The notes beneath the pieces are model-generated. The model worked only from the letters and a program-made list of their open reading frames with translations, was not told the DNA's origin and did not search any database. Positions 24,460 through 33,562 of a stretch of DNA of 64,000 nt are shown here, piece by piece. This DNA is from Hymenobacter montanus (GTDB taxonomy: Bacteria; Bacteroidota; Bacteroidia; Cytophagales; Hymenobacteraceae), in the NCBI RefSeq assembly GCF_014699115.1, contig NZ_JACXAD010000002.1:62001-126000 (forward strand), in the 5' to 3' direction. The position numbers were made by a program, and so were the translations under genes. Numbering within the stretch: the stretch's first letter is position 1; every line of letters begins with the position of its first letter.

Positions 24460-26883
24460 ATGCCCACTGCCGAAACCGCTTTGCCTGCGCTATCCGCACC
24501 TCTTTCTAAGGCCGATTTCCTGCACGATTACCGTTTGGCGTGGGAAAGCCGCCACGCTTCCCTGGCCGGCCGGAAGGAGGTGTTCATGGGTAAAGCCAAA
24601 TTTGGCATTTTTGGCGACGGCAAGGAGGTGCCCCAACTGGCCATGGCGCGCGCTTTCCAGAACGGCGACTTCCGGGCCGGCTACTACCGCGACCAAACCT
24701 TTATGGTGGCCATTGGCCAACTCACCTGGGAGCAATACTTCGCCCAGCTGTACGCCAACCCCGACGTGCAAGCCGAGCCCGCCACGGCGGGCCGGGCCAT
24801 GAACGGCCACTTCGCCACCCGCATGCTCGACGAAGACGGCCTGCTCACCGACCTTACCCAAACCCGGAATTCTTCGGCCGACGTGTCGCCCACGGGCGCG
24901 CAAATGCCGCGCCTGCTGGGCCTGGCTTACGCTTCCAAGCTGTTTCGGCTAAACCCCGAGCTGCATTCCTTCACCAACCTGTCGAACAACGGCAATGAGG
25001 TAGCCTTCGGCACCATTGGCAACGCCAGCACGTCGGAGGGCATGTTTTTCGAGGCCCTGAACGCGGCCGGGGTGCTGCAAGTGCCCATGCTGGTGAGCGT
25101 GTGGGACGACCACTACGGCATCTCGGTGCCCGCCGAGTACCAGACCACCAAGCAGAGCATTTCGGAGTTGATGGCCGGCTTGCAGCGCGACGGCGAAGGC
25201 CAGCCGGGCTTCGAGATTTTTGTGGTGCGCGGCTGGGACTACCCCACTCTGGTGGATACGTACCAGCGCGCCGCCGCCCTGTGCCGCGAGCAGCACGTAC
25301 CGGCCCTCATCCACGTCACCGAGCTCACCCAGCCCCAGGGACATAGCACCAGCGGCTCGCACGAGCGCTACAAGAGCAAAGATCGTCTGAGCTGGGAAGA
25401 AGCCCACGACTGCCTGCATAAGCTGCGCGAGTGGCTGCTGGCGGAGGGCCACGCGACCGAAACCGAGCTGAATGACATCGAAAAAACCGCCGCGGCTACC
25501 ATCAAAACGGCCCGCGTCGCGGCCTGGGCCGCCTTCTTCGATCCCATCAAAGCCGAGCGTGACGAGGCCGTGGCCCTGCTCGACAAGCTGGTGGCCGACA
25601 CGGGCACCGAAAACCAGTTGCACGAGCTGGTTGAGCAGCTCAAGGCGAACCCAGCCCCCATCCGTGCCGACATCGTACGCACCCTCCGTCGGGTGCTGCG
25701 CCAGGTCCGGAACGAGAAGCGCAGCGCTGCTCGGCGGGCCGCGCAACGTCATCTGGAGCAGCTGCTGGCCGAAAACGCTGACCGCTACAACTCAAATCTA
25801 TTCAGCCAGAGCGAGCTCGCCGTCGGCAATATCGAAGAAGTACCCGCCACCTTTGCCGCGGCCGCGCCCCTCGTGGATGCGCGCGAGGTGCTGCAAGCCT
25901 GCTTCACCGCCAACTTCGAGCGCGACCCCAGCATCTTCGCCATTGGCGAGGACGTCGGCAAGATTGGCGACGTGAACCAGGCATTTGCCGGCTTGCAGGA
26001 GAAATTTGGCGAGCTACGCATTACTGATACGGGCATTCGCGAGTGTACCATCGTGGGGCAGGGCATTGGCGCAGCGTTGCGCGGGCTGCGGCCCATCACC
26101 GAAATTCAGTACCTGGATTACCTGCTTTACGCCGTGCAGATTCTGAGCGACGACCTGGCTTCGCTGCAGTATCGTACCAAGGGCGGGCAGAAAGCCCCCC
26201 TCATTGTGCGTACCCGCGGGCACCGGCTCGAAGGCATCTGGCACTCGGGCTCGCCAATGGGCATGATTCTGGGTAGCCTCCGCGGCATGCACGTGTGCGT
26301 GCCCCGCAACATGACTCAGGCTGCCGGGTTCTACAACACGCTGCTGCGTAGCGACGAGCCCGCTTTGGTGATTGAGTGCCTGAACGGCTACCGGCTGAAA
26401 GAGCGGATTCCGAGCAACGTAGGCGAATTCACCCTGCCCCTGGGCCGCCCGGAAGTGTTGCAATCCGGTACCGACGTAACCGTGGTTACCTACGGCTCGA
26501 TGTGCCGGATTGTGCTGGAGGCGGCCCGGCAACTGGCCGAAGTAGGCATTTCCGTCGAAGTAATCGACGTGCAAACTCTACTGCCCTTCGACGTGCAGCA
26601 CCTGATTGCCGACAGCCTGCGGAAAACCAACCGCGTGGTATTCGCCGACGAAGACGTACCCGGCGGGGCCACGGCCTTCATGCTGCAGCACGTGCTGGAC
26701 GAGCAGGAAGCCTACCGCTTTCTGGACGCGCAGCCCCGCTGCCTGGCCGCGCAGCCCCACCGCCCGGCCTACAGCTCCGACGGCGACTACTTCAGCAAGC
26801 CCAACGCGGAAGACGTGTTCGACATCGTGTACGAGCTGATGAGCGAAGCCGAGCCCGAGCGGTTTGCGGAAATATATGGGTAG
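24460..26883 (+). CDS. 2-oxoacid dehydrogenase E1, fused alpha and beta subunits
   Basis: An 807-residue thiamine-diphosphate enzyme in which the E1 alpha (about 1-390) and E1 beta (about 465-807) chains are joined, as in many Bacteroidota branched-chain 2-oxoacid dehydrogenases. The alpha part shows YYRDQTFMVAIGQLTWEQY and the cofactor region FGTIGNASTSEGMFFEALN. The beta part begins DPSIFAIGEDVGKIGDVNQA and has LRITDTGIRECTIVGQGIG and RTRGHRLEGIWHSGSP. The usual GDG...NN cofactor motif reads GNA...DD here. No E2 or E3 gene is adjacent; lpdA at 6479 could supply E3. Confidence 0.9.
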   Translation: MPTAETALPALSAPLSKADFLHDYRLAWESRHASLAGRKEVFMGKAKFGIFGDGKEVPQLAMARAFQNGDFRAGYYRDQTFMVAIGQLTWEQYFAQLYANPDVQAEPATAGRAMNGHFATRMLDEDGLLTDLTQTRNSSADVSPTGAQMPRLLGLAYASKLFRLNPELHSFTNLSNNGNEVAFGTIGNASTSEGMFFEALNAAGVLQVPMLVSVWDDHYGISVPAEYQTTKQSISELMAGLQRDGEGQPGFEIFVVRGWDYPTLVDTYQRAAALCREQHVPALIHVTELTQPQGHSTSGSHERYKSKDRLSWEEAHDCLHKLREWLLAEGHATETELNDIEKTAAATIKTARVAAWAAFFDPIKAERDEAVALLDKLVADTGTENQLHELVEQLKANPAPIRADIVRTLRRVLRQVRNEKRSAARRAAQRHLEQLLAENADRYNSNLFSQSELAVGNIEEVPATFAAAAPLVDAREVLQACFTANFERDPSIFAIGEDVGKIGDVNQAFAGLQEKFGELRITDTGIRECTIVGQGIGAALRGLRPITEIQYLDYLLYAVQILSDDLASLQYRTKGGQKAPLIVRTRGHRLEGIWHSGSPMGMILGSLRGMHVCVPRNMTQAAGFYNTLLRSDEPALVIECLNGYRLKERIPSNVGEFTLPLGRPEVLQSGTDVTVVTYGSMCRIVLEAARQLAEVGISVEVIDVQTLLPFDVQHLIADSLRKTNRVVFADEDVPGGATAFMLQHVLDEQEAYRFLDAQPRCLAAQPHRPAYSSDGDYFSKPNAEDVFDIVYELMSEAEPERFAEIYG

Positions 26884-26908
26884 CCCCTGCGCATGTGGCC
26901 AGGTAGTA

Positions 26909-26952
26909 AAAAGATGGTCCCGCTGAGCGAAGCCGCCGCGGGACCATCTTTT
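26909..26952. terminator. bidirectional terminator
   Basis: A 15-bp stem (26909-26923/26938-26952, AAAAGATGGTCCCGC) lies between the converging E1 gene and the 187-aa lipoprotein gene, A-rich on one side and T-rich on the other. Confidence 0.85.
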
Positions 26953-26967
26953 CAGGGTTGGCAGCCC

Positions 26968-27531
26968 CTAAAGCGTTACTTCGGAAGTCGTGATGGTGTT
27001 ACTTTGGTGCAGAGCCCGATCCATAATGCTGATTTCGAAGCGAAATACCTGGCCGGATCGAAGAAAAGTCCGGTCGATGGAAAGGGGGAGCTCGTAGCGT
27101 AACTCCCCCTTGAGCGGGGCCGGCTTGGCGTCGGCGCCATCGAGGCGTGGATACCGGCTGTCGTATTCGCCCGGCGAATCGATAACGAAGCGCACAAATT
27201 GCCCGGTAACCGGGTCTTTCAGAAATGGCTGAATAAAGTAGTTCAGGCCATACCCGCGGTTGTTAGGACCACCAGTGCGGGCATTCCAGGGCGCTACTTC
27301 AATATCATCGGGGGATAAGCCTAAGTCACCGTCGCCGTCGCGAAAATTGAGAACAAACTTAAGCGTCGTAACTGCCAGATTTCCACCGCTAGCCGGGACG
27401 CGCGTCACCTGAACTTCTTTGAAGTCGATTTGCGGCTCGATAGGGTAGTCGGGGGCGTTGAGGCAACTGCTAACGCTGGCGCCAGCTAAACAAACAAGGG
27501 CAGCCCCGCTCAGGGTACGAAACAAGCTCAT
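26968..27531 (-). CDS. hypothetical lipoprotein, 187 aa
   Basis: SPII signal (LVCLAGASVSSC, Cys about 23). The mature part starts with a strand-rich segment and an acidic calcium-like loop, FRDGDGDLGLSPDDIE (about 68-83). It ends with FEISIMDRALHQSNTITTSEV. It resembles short Bacteroidota surface lipoproteins with a beta-sandwich fold, but I cannot name a family. It stands alone between a terminator and the divergent LuxE-like gene. Confidence 0.65.
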   Translation of the reverse strand: MSLFRTLSGAALVCLAGASVSSCLNAPDYPIEPQIDFKEVQVTRVPASGGNLAVTTLKFVLNFRDGDGDLGLSPDDIEVAPWNARTGGPNNRGYGLNYFIQPFLKDPVTGQFVRFVIDSPGEYDSRYPRLDGADAKPAPLKGELRYELPLSIDRTFLRSGQVFRFEISIMDRALHQSNTITTSEVTL

Positions 27532-27663
27532 AAATGCAAGAAGTGAGAATCCGGAAGTGAATATTCAGGAGCACAACGGCCGAACTGGCCCTAAAGTACA
27601 TTTTTCTGAACGAATGGCCGGGCTAGTTGGTTCGGCCCGCCGTACTAACCCGGCTACCCGCCC

Positions 27664-28665
27664 ATGAGTTTCCGCACTACGTTTCTGCGCCAGCTGCCCG
27701 AAGTAACCACCGCGACCTTCGAGGCGGCCGCGCTCGCCCTGTTTCGGCACCAAGCGGTGCATTGCCCGCCCTACGCCGAGTACCTGGCTCGGTTAGGCCG
27801 CTCCACCGCCGTAACCCGGCTGGCGGACATTCCCTTTTTACCCATCGAGCTGTTCAAGACCCAGGAGGTGCGGACTGCTCCGGCCGAATGGGAGCCCCGC
27901 GAAGTATTCCTGAGCAGCGGCACGACCCTGCAGCAGCGCAGCCGCCACCTCGTGCGCGACCCGGCCCTGTACCGTGCGAATGCCGCCCGCATTTTCGAGC
28001 AATCCTACGGGCCGCTCACCGGCTGGACGTTTCTGGCCCTGCTGCCCTCGTACCTCGAGCAGGGGCAGTCGTCGCTGGTGGCCATGGTCGACTACTTTGC
28101 CCGGCAATCGGGCCAGGCTCAGCCCGCGTTTTTCCTGCACGACCACGCGGCCCTGCGGGCGGCCTTGGCGCAGGCCCGGCAAGTGGCGGGCCGGCGCGTG
28201 ATGCTCATCGGCGTGACCTACGCCCTGCTGGACTTCGCCGCCGAGATGGGCCCCGCCCCGGAGCTGCAGGGGCTCACCGTGCTCGAGACCGGCGGCATGA
28301 AAGGGCGCCGGCGCGAAATGATTCGGGAAGAGCTGCACCAGGAGCTACGGCTGGCCTTCGGCCCGGCGGGCATTCATTCGGAGTACGGGATGACCGAGCT
28401 GCTCAGCCAGGCCTATTCTTTGGGCGATGGCCGCTTTCACTGCCCCGCTCCGCTGCGGGTGCTGCTTCGCGAGCCTTCCGACCCGTTTTCCGTGGCCGAA
28501 TACCGACCCGACGGCGCCATCAATGTCATCGACTTGGCTAACGTGGACTCCTGTGCGTTTATCGAAACCAAGGACCTGGCACGCATGCACCCCGATGGCT
28601 CCTTTGAAATACTGGGCCGGCTGGATAACTCGGACGTGCGCGGGTGCAATCAACTGGTAAGCTGA
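27664..28665 (+). CDS. LuxE/PaaK-type acyl transferase (acyl-protein synthetase-like)
   Basis: A 333-residue adenylate-forming-like protein related to LuxE, the acyl-protein synthetase of bacterial luciferase operons. Visible motifs are the P-loop-like SSGTT (84-88), TYALLDFA, the mid-domain GGMKGRRREM (about 213-222) and EYGMTELLSQAYS (about 239-251) in the position of the adenylate-binding motif. No luciferase or reductase genes are nearby, so it is an orphan. In Bacteroidota, such proteins sit near surface-polysaccharide or lipid genes; the acyl acceptor is unknown. Confidence 0.75.
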   Translation: MSFRTTFLRQLPEVTTATFEAAALALFRHQAVHCPPYAEYLARLGRSTAVTRLADIPFLPIELFKTQEVRTAPAEWEPREVFLSSGTTLQQRSRHLVRDPALYRANAARIFEQSYGPLTGWTFLALLPSYLEQGQSSLVAMVDYFARQSGQAQPAFFLHDHAALRAALAQARQVAGRRVMLIGVTYALLDFAAEMGPAPELQGLTVLETGGMKGRRREMIREELHQELRLAFGPAGIHSEYGMTELLSQAYSLGDGRFHCPAPLRVLLREPSDPFSVAEYRPDGAINVIDLANVDSCAFIETKDLARMHPDGSFEILGRLDNSDVRGCNQLVS

Positions 28666-28799
28666 GCGGGGCGTCTGCCCACGCAGGGACAGGGTGATTT
28701 GCCGCTCCTCGCGTATCGGTCAGTCATAGCAAGCAGTCCGCGCACCAAGGGGTCTGGCAGCAGCGATAGCAAACCGATACGCCTCGCAAAAACAACTGC

Positions 28800-29963
28800 T
28801 TACTTCCCGGCAAATGCCTGCGCATCGCCGACCGAGATAGTTTCGTCGCTCATGATGACCAAGCGTTCCACCACGTTGCGCAGCTCGCGAATATTGCCCC
28901 GCCAATCCAGCCCCTTCAGATACTCCAGCGCGGCGGCGTCGATCTTTTTGGGCTTGTTGCCGTAGTCGGCGGCAATGTCGTTGAGGAACTTCTGAATCAG
29001 GTCGGGGATGTCTTCGCGGCGGTCGTTCAGGGGCGGGACCTGGATTAAAATCACCGAGAGGCGGTGGTAAAGGTCCTCGCGGAAATTGCGGTCGGCAATT
29101 TCCTGCATCAGGTCCTTGTTGGTGGCGGCCAGCACGCGCACGTTCACCGAAATCTCTTTTTCACCGCCCACGCGGGTGATTTTATTTTCCTGCAAGGCCC
29201 GCAGCACCTTGGCCTGGGCCGACAGGCTCATGTCGCCGATTTCATCCAGGAAGAGCGTGCCGCCGTCGGCCTGCTCAAACTTACCGATTCGCTGCTTCAC
29301 GGCCGAGGTAAACGACCCCTTTTCGTGGCCGAACAGCTCGCTTTCAATCAGCTCCGAGGGGATGGCGGCGCAGTTAACTTCCACCAGAGGGCCTTGGGCG
29401 CGTTGGCTTAGCTCGTGCAGCCGCCGGGCCACCATTTCCTTGCCGGCGCCGTTGGGGCCGGTAATGAGCACCCGGGCATCGGTAGGGGCTACTTTTTCGA
29501 TGGCCTTGCGCACGGCATCCAGCGCCGGGGAGGAGCCCACCATTTCCGAGCCTTTAGCCACGGAGAGTTTCTTTTTCAGCGTTTTGGTTTCGGTCACCAG
29601 CTTGGTGCGGTCGAGGGCATTGCGCACCGTCACGAGCAGGCGGTTGAGGTCCGGAGGCTTGGAAAGGAAGTCGTAGGCGCCTTTTTTGGTGGCTTCCACG
29701 GCCGATTCGATGCTGCCGTGGGCCGACACCATGATGAAGGCCGCGTCGGTGCCCATGGCCTGGGCCCGGGTGAGCACTTCGAGGCCGTCCATCTTGGGCA
29801 TTTTGATGTCGCAGAGCACCACGTCGTAGCGTTGCTGGATCAGCATGTCGAGGCCGGCGGGCCCATCTTCGGCCTGGTCGACGGTGTAGCTTTCAAACTC
29901 CAAAATCTCCTTCAGCGTGTTGCGGATGGCTTTTTCGTCGTCGATGATGAGAATACGGGGCAT
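28800..29963 (-). CDS. NtrC-type response regulator lacking a DNA-binding domain
   Basis: A 387-residue two-component regulator. It has a receiver domain (phospho-acceptor Asp52 in VVLCDIKMPKMDG; Lys102 in FLSKPPD) and a sigma-54 AAA+ domain (Walker A GPNGAGKE 169-176; Walker B GGTLFLDE 234-241; lid near 300-370). The loop that normally reads GAFTGA reads GSFTSA (216-221). The protein stops directly after the AAA+ lid (ISVGDAQAFAGK), so the Fis-type helix-turn-helix of NtrC (about 460 aa) is missing. No histidine kinase is adjacent. The start at 29963 is fixed by MPRILIIDDE. Confidence 0.88.
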   Translation of the reverse strand: MPRILIIDDEKAIRNTLKEILEFESYTVDQAEDGPAGLDMLIQQRYDVVLCDIKMPKMDGLEVLTRAQAMGTDAAFIMVSAHGSIESAVEATKKGAYDFLSKPPDLNRLLVTVRNALDRTKLVTETKTLKKKLSVAKGSEMVGSSPALDAVRKAIEKVAPTDARVLITGPNGAGKEMVARRLHELSQRAQGPLVEVNCAAIPSELIESELFGHEKGSFTSAVKQRIGKFEQADGGTLFLDEIGDMSLSAQAKVLRALQENKITRVGGEKEISVNVRVLAATNKDLMQEIADRNFREDLYHRLSVILIQVPPLNDRREDIPDLIQKFLNDIAADYGNKPKKIDAAALEYLKGLDWRGNIRELRNVVERLVIMSDETISVGDAQAFAGK

Positions 29964-30067
29964 GCAAACGAATTGGATGGATGGAAAGGTCAAAGTAACG
30001 AAGGGGCCGACGGAATCGTGTGTCGAATGGCCGGCCGCCCCTGGTTTGCCCACGAATGGACAATAAA

Positions 30068-30098
30068 AAACGGCCGCCCGTTGCGCGGGCGGCCGTTT
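30068..30098 (-). terminator. terminator of rnpB
   Basis: A 13-bp perfect stem (30068-30080/30086-30098) has a five-base loop. On the minus strand it ends in a T run, eight bases after the RNase P RNA 3' end. Confidence 0.85.
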
Positions 30099-30106
30099 GA
30101 AACGAG

Positions 30107-30584
30107 GTGATGGGTCTGTAAGCCGGGTTTTGTCCGCGCCTGGGGGCGCGTCCCCACCATTTATCTAGGCCAGTCCTCGCGGAAAGGCTCCATCAACCTA
30201 CCCGCTGGCGCCGGACGAGCCGCCCGGTGCCGGCCCGGCCCGCAGGCTGAGCCGGCGTACCAGCTTATTTGGTCTTTCAACCCCTGAGGTTTACCCAGCC
30301 GGGACGGTCACCCGCCCGCTGGTGCGCTCTTACCGCACCTTTTCACCCTTACCCGGCCTAGTGGTCAGCTTTTAAGTACCCATTGCCAGTTCGCCAGCCT
30401 GAGCTAACAACTGATAATGAGCAGCTGACGACTACCGCCGGGCGGTAATTTTCTGTGGCACTGGCTGTCCTGGGTTGCATTACGCGCGCCAGTCCTTCCC
30501 GTTAGGAAGCAGGGTGCTCTGCGTTGCCCGGACTTTCCTCGTCGCCATCCTTGCGTCTGGCGCCGCGGTGGGGCGACCCATCAC
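30107..30584 (-). ncRNA. rnpB: RNase P RNA (class A)
   Basis: About 478 nt on the minus strand. Terminal helix P1 pairs GTGATGGGTC (5', 30584-30575) with GACCCATCAC (3', 30116-30107). The universally conserved GAGGAAAGTCCGGGC near the 5' end, GGGTAAGGGTGAAAAGGTGC and GGTAAGAGCGCACC in the middle, AAACCTCA, and the closing ACAAAACCCGGCTTA are all present in order. It is the catalytic RNA that matures tRNA 5' ends. A perfect -7 box lies five bases upstream of the 5' end. Confidence 0.96.
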
Positions 30585-30589
30585 TGGGG

Positions 30590-30597
30590 CAAAGGTA
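30590..30597 (-). promoter_or_regulatory. -7 box of rnpB (TACCTTTG)
   Basis: A perfect TAnnTTTG on the minus strand lies five bases before the predicted RNA 5' end. It calibrates the box-to-start distance used elsewhere in this annotation. Confidence 0.7.
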
Positions 30598-30671
30598 CGC
30601 AGAAAAGGGTTGGAGACGTGATGGTGTAGCGTGCTCGAAGGCATGAATTGCGGCCCATTATAACGTTATAA

Positions 30672-31595
30672 TCAAATGAGCTGAGATTTCCTCTTTACAT
30701 CTTTATAAGTATTAAGAATTTTCTTTAAATCCATGCGAACATGTTGTAGAGACCTAGCAGTATTGGCTAAATAAGATGATTTAGAAGCTCTAAATTTCTG
30801 TAGATTGACAAATTCACTATTCATGTTAGTATAGAAAGGTAATAGCTTAATCGAACGTTCGTTCTTGTGTGATAACAGTATACGCAAAATTGGTAATACA
30901 AATTCATTGTGGATATTATCAATTGTGTCTTCTTGTTGTAAGGTTACGCTCTTTGCCTTGCGTGCTCTAATTATAGTCTGTATCTCATCCAGGAATGAAT
31001 CTTGACCAGGTTTAATATTGTCTATTTCTGCTTTGAGTATCATATGGTTGATTTCGTTCATAGCTAATGATAGGCTTGAATTCCACTTTTCCCTAAAAGA
31101 AGAAACTATTTTAAGCGTTTCATCATCCGTTCGCGCAATTGTTTTTATTGCAGAATGATAGAAGTGAATACAGTTAATCAAATTATGAAATTTTTGGATA
31201 TTATCAATGGGTTTTCCATTTCGATTTCTTACGAATATTTTATACAAGTCAGTCTTGCTGATGGCAAGTATTTCGTCTAAATTAAATGCTGGTACTTGTG
31301 GAATCATAAAGTTCTTTGCTTTGAATTGCTTTATGACTTTTGCGGTCTCTAATATTGCTTTGACTTGACGATTAGCGGCATTATTTACTAGCTGACAAAC
31401 AGTGATGAAGTATTCTTCTAAATCATTAAGTCTTTTTCGCTCTCTGATTCTTTCTAACAGTCTATTAAATAAAATGCCTGCGAAGAATAGCAATACAGGT
31501 ATGAGCGTCTTTATTAGGTCTAAGCCAGATAATGATTCATGGGAAATGGTTGTTTTATGAGTAATAGTAGTTAATAAAAATAAATAAGGCTTCAT
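30672..31595 (-). CDS. hypothetical membrane-anchored protein, AT-rich orphan
   Basis: A 307-residue protein with one hydrophobic helix near the N-terminus (LIKTLIPVLLFFAGILF, about 28-44). It is followed at once by a basic segment (LLERIRERKRLNDLEEY) and a long, mostly helical cytosolic part without known motifs. The gene is strikingly AT-rich compared with its neighbours (M1 peptidase, rnpB), and its codon use is different, which points to recent horizontal gain. Its start lies 34 bases after the peptidase stop on the same strand. No mobile-element ends are visible. Function unknown. Confidence 0.65.
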   Translation of the reverse strand: MKPYLFLLTTITHKTTISHESLSGLDLIKTLIPVLLFFAGILFNRLLERIRERKRLNDLEEYFITVCQLVNNAANRQVKAILETAKVIKQFKAKNFMIPQVPAFNLDEILAISKTDLYKIFVRNRNGKPIDNIQKFHNLINCIHFYHSAIKTIARTDDETLKIVSSFREKWNSSLSLAMNEINHMILKAEIDNIKPGQDSFLDEIQTIIRARKAKSVTLQQEDTIDNIHNEFVLPILRILLSHKNERSIKLLPFYTNMNSEFVNLQKFRASKSSYLANTARSLQHVRMDLKKILNTYKDVKRKSQLI

Positions 31596-31628
31596 AAGGA
31601 AAAAATTGTATTAGGGGTGCTTTTGAGT

Positions 31629-33494
31629 TTACTTCCCCTCCCACACGTTATCCTTCGGGAAACTGTCCGGAACCAGCGTGCTGCCCAGCGTCACGCGCTT
31701 CACGGCCTGCTTGGTGCCAACGGGTACGGTAACGGAAGTAACTCCCGTTTCCCAGACGCCGATGGTGCGGTGGAGCTTCTGGGTCGTGTTATCGGCAAAG
31801 GTGACGGTTAGGTCAATGGGGACGGGCTTGCTGCCTTTGGCTTGCACCACGATGTCGTAGCCAGTTGGGGTTTTATCGACGTTGGCCAGGGCCAGATCCG
31901 GGTAGCCAGTATCGAAAAACCAGCGCTGCCAGAACCAGTTGAGGTTGCGGCCCGCGCCCGCGTTCATGCTGTTGAAAAAGTCGTAGGGCATGGGGTGCTT
32001 GCCGTTCCAGTTCCGGATGTAGGTGTGCAGCGCCTTGGTGAATAGCTCATCGCCCAGCAAATCCTTCACGTAGAGGTAGCCCAGGCCGGGTTTGGGATAG
32101 GAATTAAGAAAGAAGGGCAGGCCGTTTTCCTGGGTGCTGAGCGTGACGATGGGCGAATCGCTTTCGGTGGCCGCGGCGGCGGCGTAGGTCGCCACGCCGT
32201 AGTCATCGTCGAGCTTGGGGTCGATGATGGGCGAAATCAGCCACTCGCCGATGGTGGCCCAGCCCTCGTCCATCCACCCGTACTTGGTTTCGTTGATGCC
32301 CAGGTAAAAAGGAAACATCGTGTGGAAGATTTCGTGGTCGGTCAGCTCGATGGCATCGGCCCGGGTAGCGGTGGGGTTGTCGTTAACCATCATGGGGTAC
32401 TCCATCTGGTCGAGGCCGTCGAACACCGTTTCGTGGGCGTAGGGGAAGGGCCACTTGGGAAAGGTATAGCTCATGGCCTCCACGGTCTTGCGCGCGAAGT
32501 CGATTACCTCGACATAGTCCTGGTGCTTGGGGTTGTACACGGCATCGACGCGGGTGCGGCGTTGGGTGGCGGGGTCCACCACGAGGCTGGTGGACTGCCA
32601 CACGTAGTGGTCGGCAGTGGCGAACACAAAATCCGGAACGTTACGGGCCTCAAAGCGCCAGGTATTTTGTGCGTTAGGCGTAGTAACGTCGCGGCGCTTG
32701 GCATCTTCGGCGCTGATGATGGCGGTGACGGCATCCTGGCGCTCGGCCTCTTGTAGGCGCTGGGCATATTTGGGGGTTAGCACCTGACCGGCGTTTTTCA
32801 GGTCGCCGGTGGCCCACACCACGAAGTTCCGGGGCACGGTGATGGCCGCCCGGAAGTTGCAGAAGTCGTTGTAAAACTCCTGGTCGCCGGTGTAGGGGTG
32901 TTTGTTCCAGCCATCAATGTCGTCGTACACCGCGATGCGCGGAAAGAAGTACGCTACAAACGCTGCTCCGGGCTCTACCTCGCCCGTGCGTTGGTGCGAG
33001 CCTTTGTTGAGGGTGTACGCATACGTGGCGCGTACGGTGGCCGTCTGGCGCGGGCCGATGGCCCGACGCAGGGGCACGGTTAGGTTGGTTGCGTTAATAT
33101 TGAGCTTATTGACGTTAAATACCGCCCCGTTGATGGTAAGCGACGTTATTTGTACGCCTTCGCCAATATCTTCCGGCGCGAAAGCTTTGGCACGCGGTGC
33201 TCCTTTTTGGTAAAGGTTAGGGTAGAGCTTAAACCACACCTGGCGCAGCGAATCAGGGCTGTTATTTTGGTAGCTGATGGCTACGGTGCCGGTCACGCGG
33301 CGGGTAGCAGGGTCGAAGGTGACCTGCAGGTCGTAGTCGGCCGTATTTTGCCAGTAGTTGGGGCCGGGCAAACCCGTTTCAGCCCGGGTTCCTTTGGCGT
33401 AGGTGGCCTGTAAGTTGCGCGGCACCAGCAGCGGCTGGGCCAGGGCCGCGTAGGTAAACAGAGAGGCGAGCAGGAGAGGAAAACGAAGGTGCAT
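31629..33494 (-). CDS. secreted M1-family metallopeptidase
   Basis: A 621-residue zinc aminopeptidase with a signal peptide (HLRFPLLLASLFTYAALAQ). The zinc site HEIFH (about 387-391) is followed 18 residues later by the third ligand Glu (about 410) in KYGWMDEGWATIGEW, exactly the HExxH-x18-E spacing of M1. The exopeptidase GxMEN-type motif reads DQMEYPMM rather than GAMEN. This is common in this Bacteroidota subgroup and casts some doubt on strict aminopeptidase specificity. It is probably periplasmic, in peptide turnover. Confidence 0.88.
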   Translation of the reverse strand: MHLRFPLLLASLFTYAALAQPLLVPRNLQATYAKGTRAETGLPGPNYWQNTADYDLQVTFDPATRRVTGTVAISYQNNSPDSLRQVWFKLYPNLYQKGAPRAKAFAPEDIGEGVQITSLTINGAVFNVNKLNINATNLTVPLRRAIGPRQTATVRATYAYTLNKGSHQRTGEVEPGAAFVAYFFPRIAVYDDIDGWNKHPYTGDQEFYNDFCNFRAAITVPRNFVVWATGDLKNAGQVLTPKYAQRLQEAERQDAVTAIISAEDAKRRDVTTPNAQNTWRFEARNVPDFVFATADHYVWQSTSLVVDPATQRRTRVDAVYNPKHQDYVEVIDFARKTVEAMSYTFPKWPFPYAHETVFDGLDQMEYPMMVNDNPTATRADAIELTDHEIFHTMFPFYLGINETKYGWMDEGWATIGEWLISPIIDPKLDDDYGVATYAAAAATESDSPIVTLSTQENGLPFFLNSYPKPGLGYLYVKDLLGDELFTKALHTYIRNWNGKHPMPYDFFNSMNAGAGRNLNWFWQRWFFDTGYPDLALANVDKTPTGYDIVVQAKGSKPVPIDLTVTFADNTTQKLHRTIGVWETGVTSVTVPVGTKQAVKRVTLGSTLVPDSFPKDNVWEGK

Positions 33495-33562
33495 GAAATA
33501 AGTAAAACGTAAAAATAACGGTGTCCTGCCAGGCACCAAGCACCAACAACCAAGCACCACTC

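Noticed and set aside
27664..28665. Bioluminescence operon
   Set aside because: A LuxE-like gene alone; no luxA, luxB, luxC or luxD counterpart is nearby.
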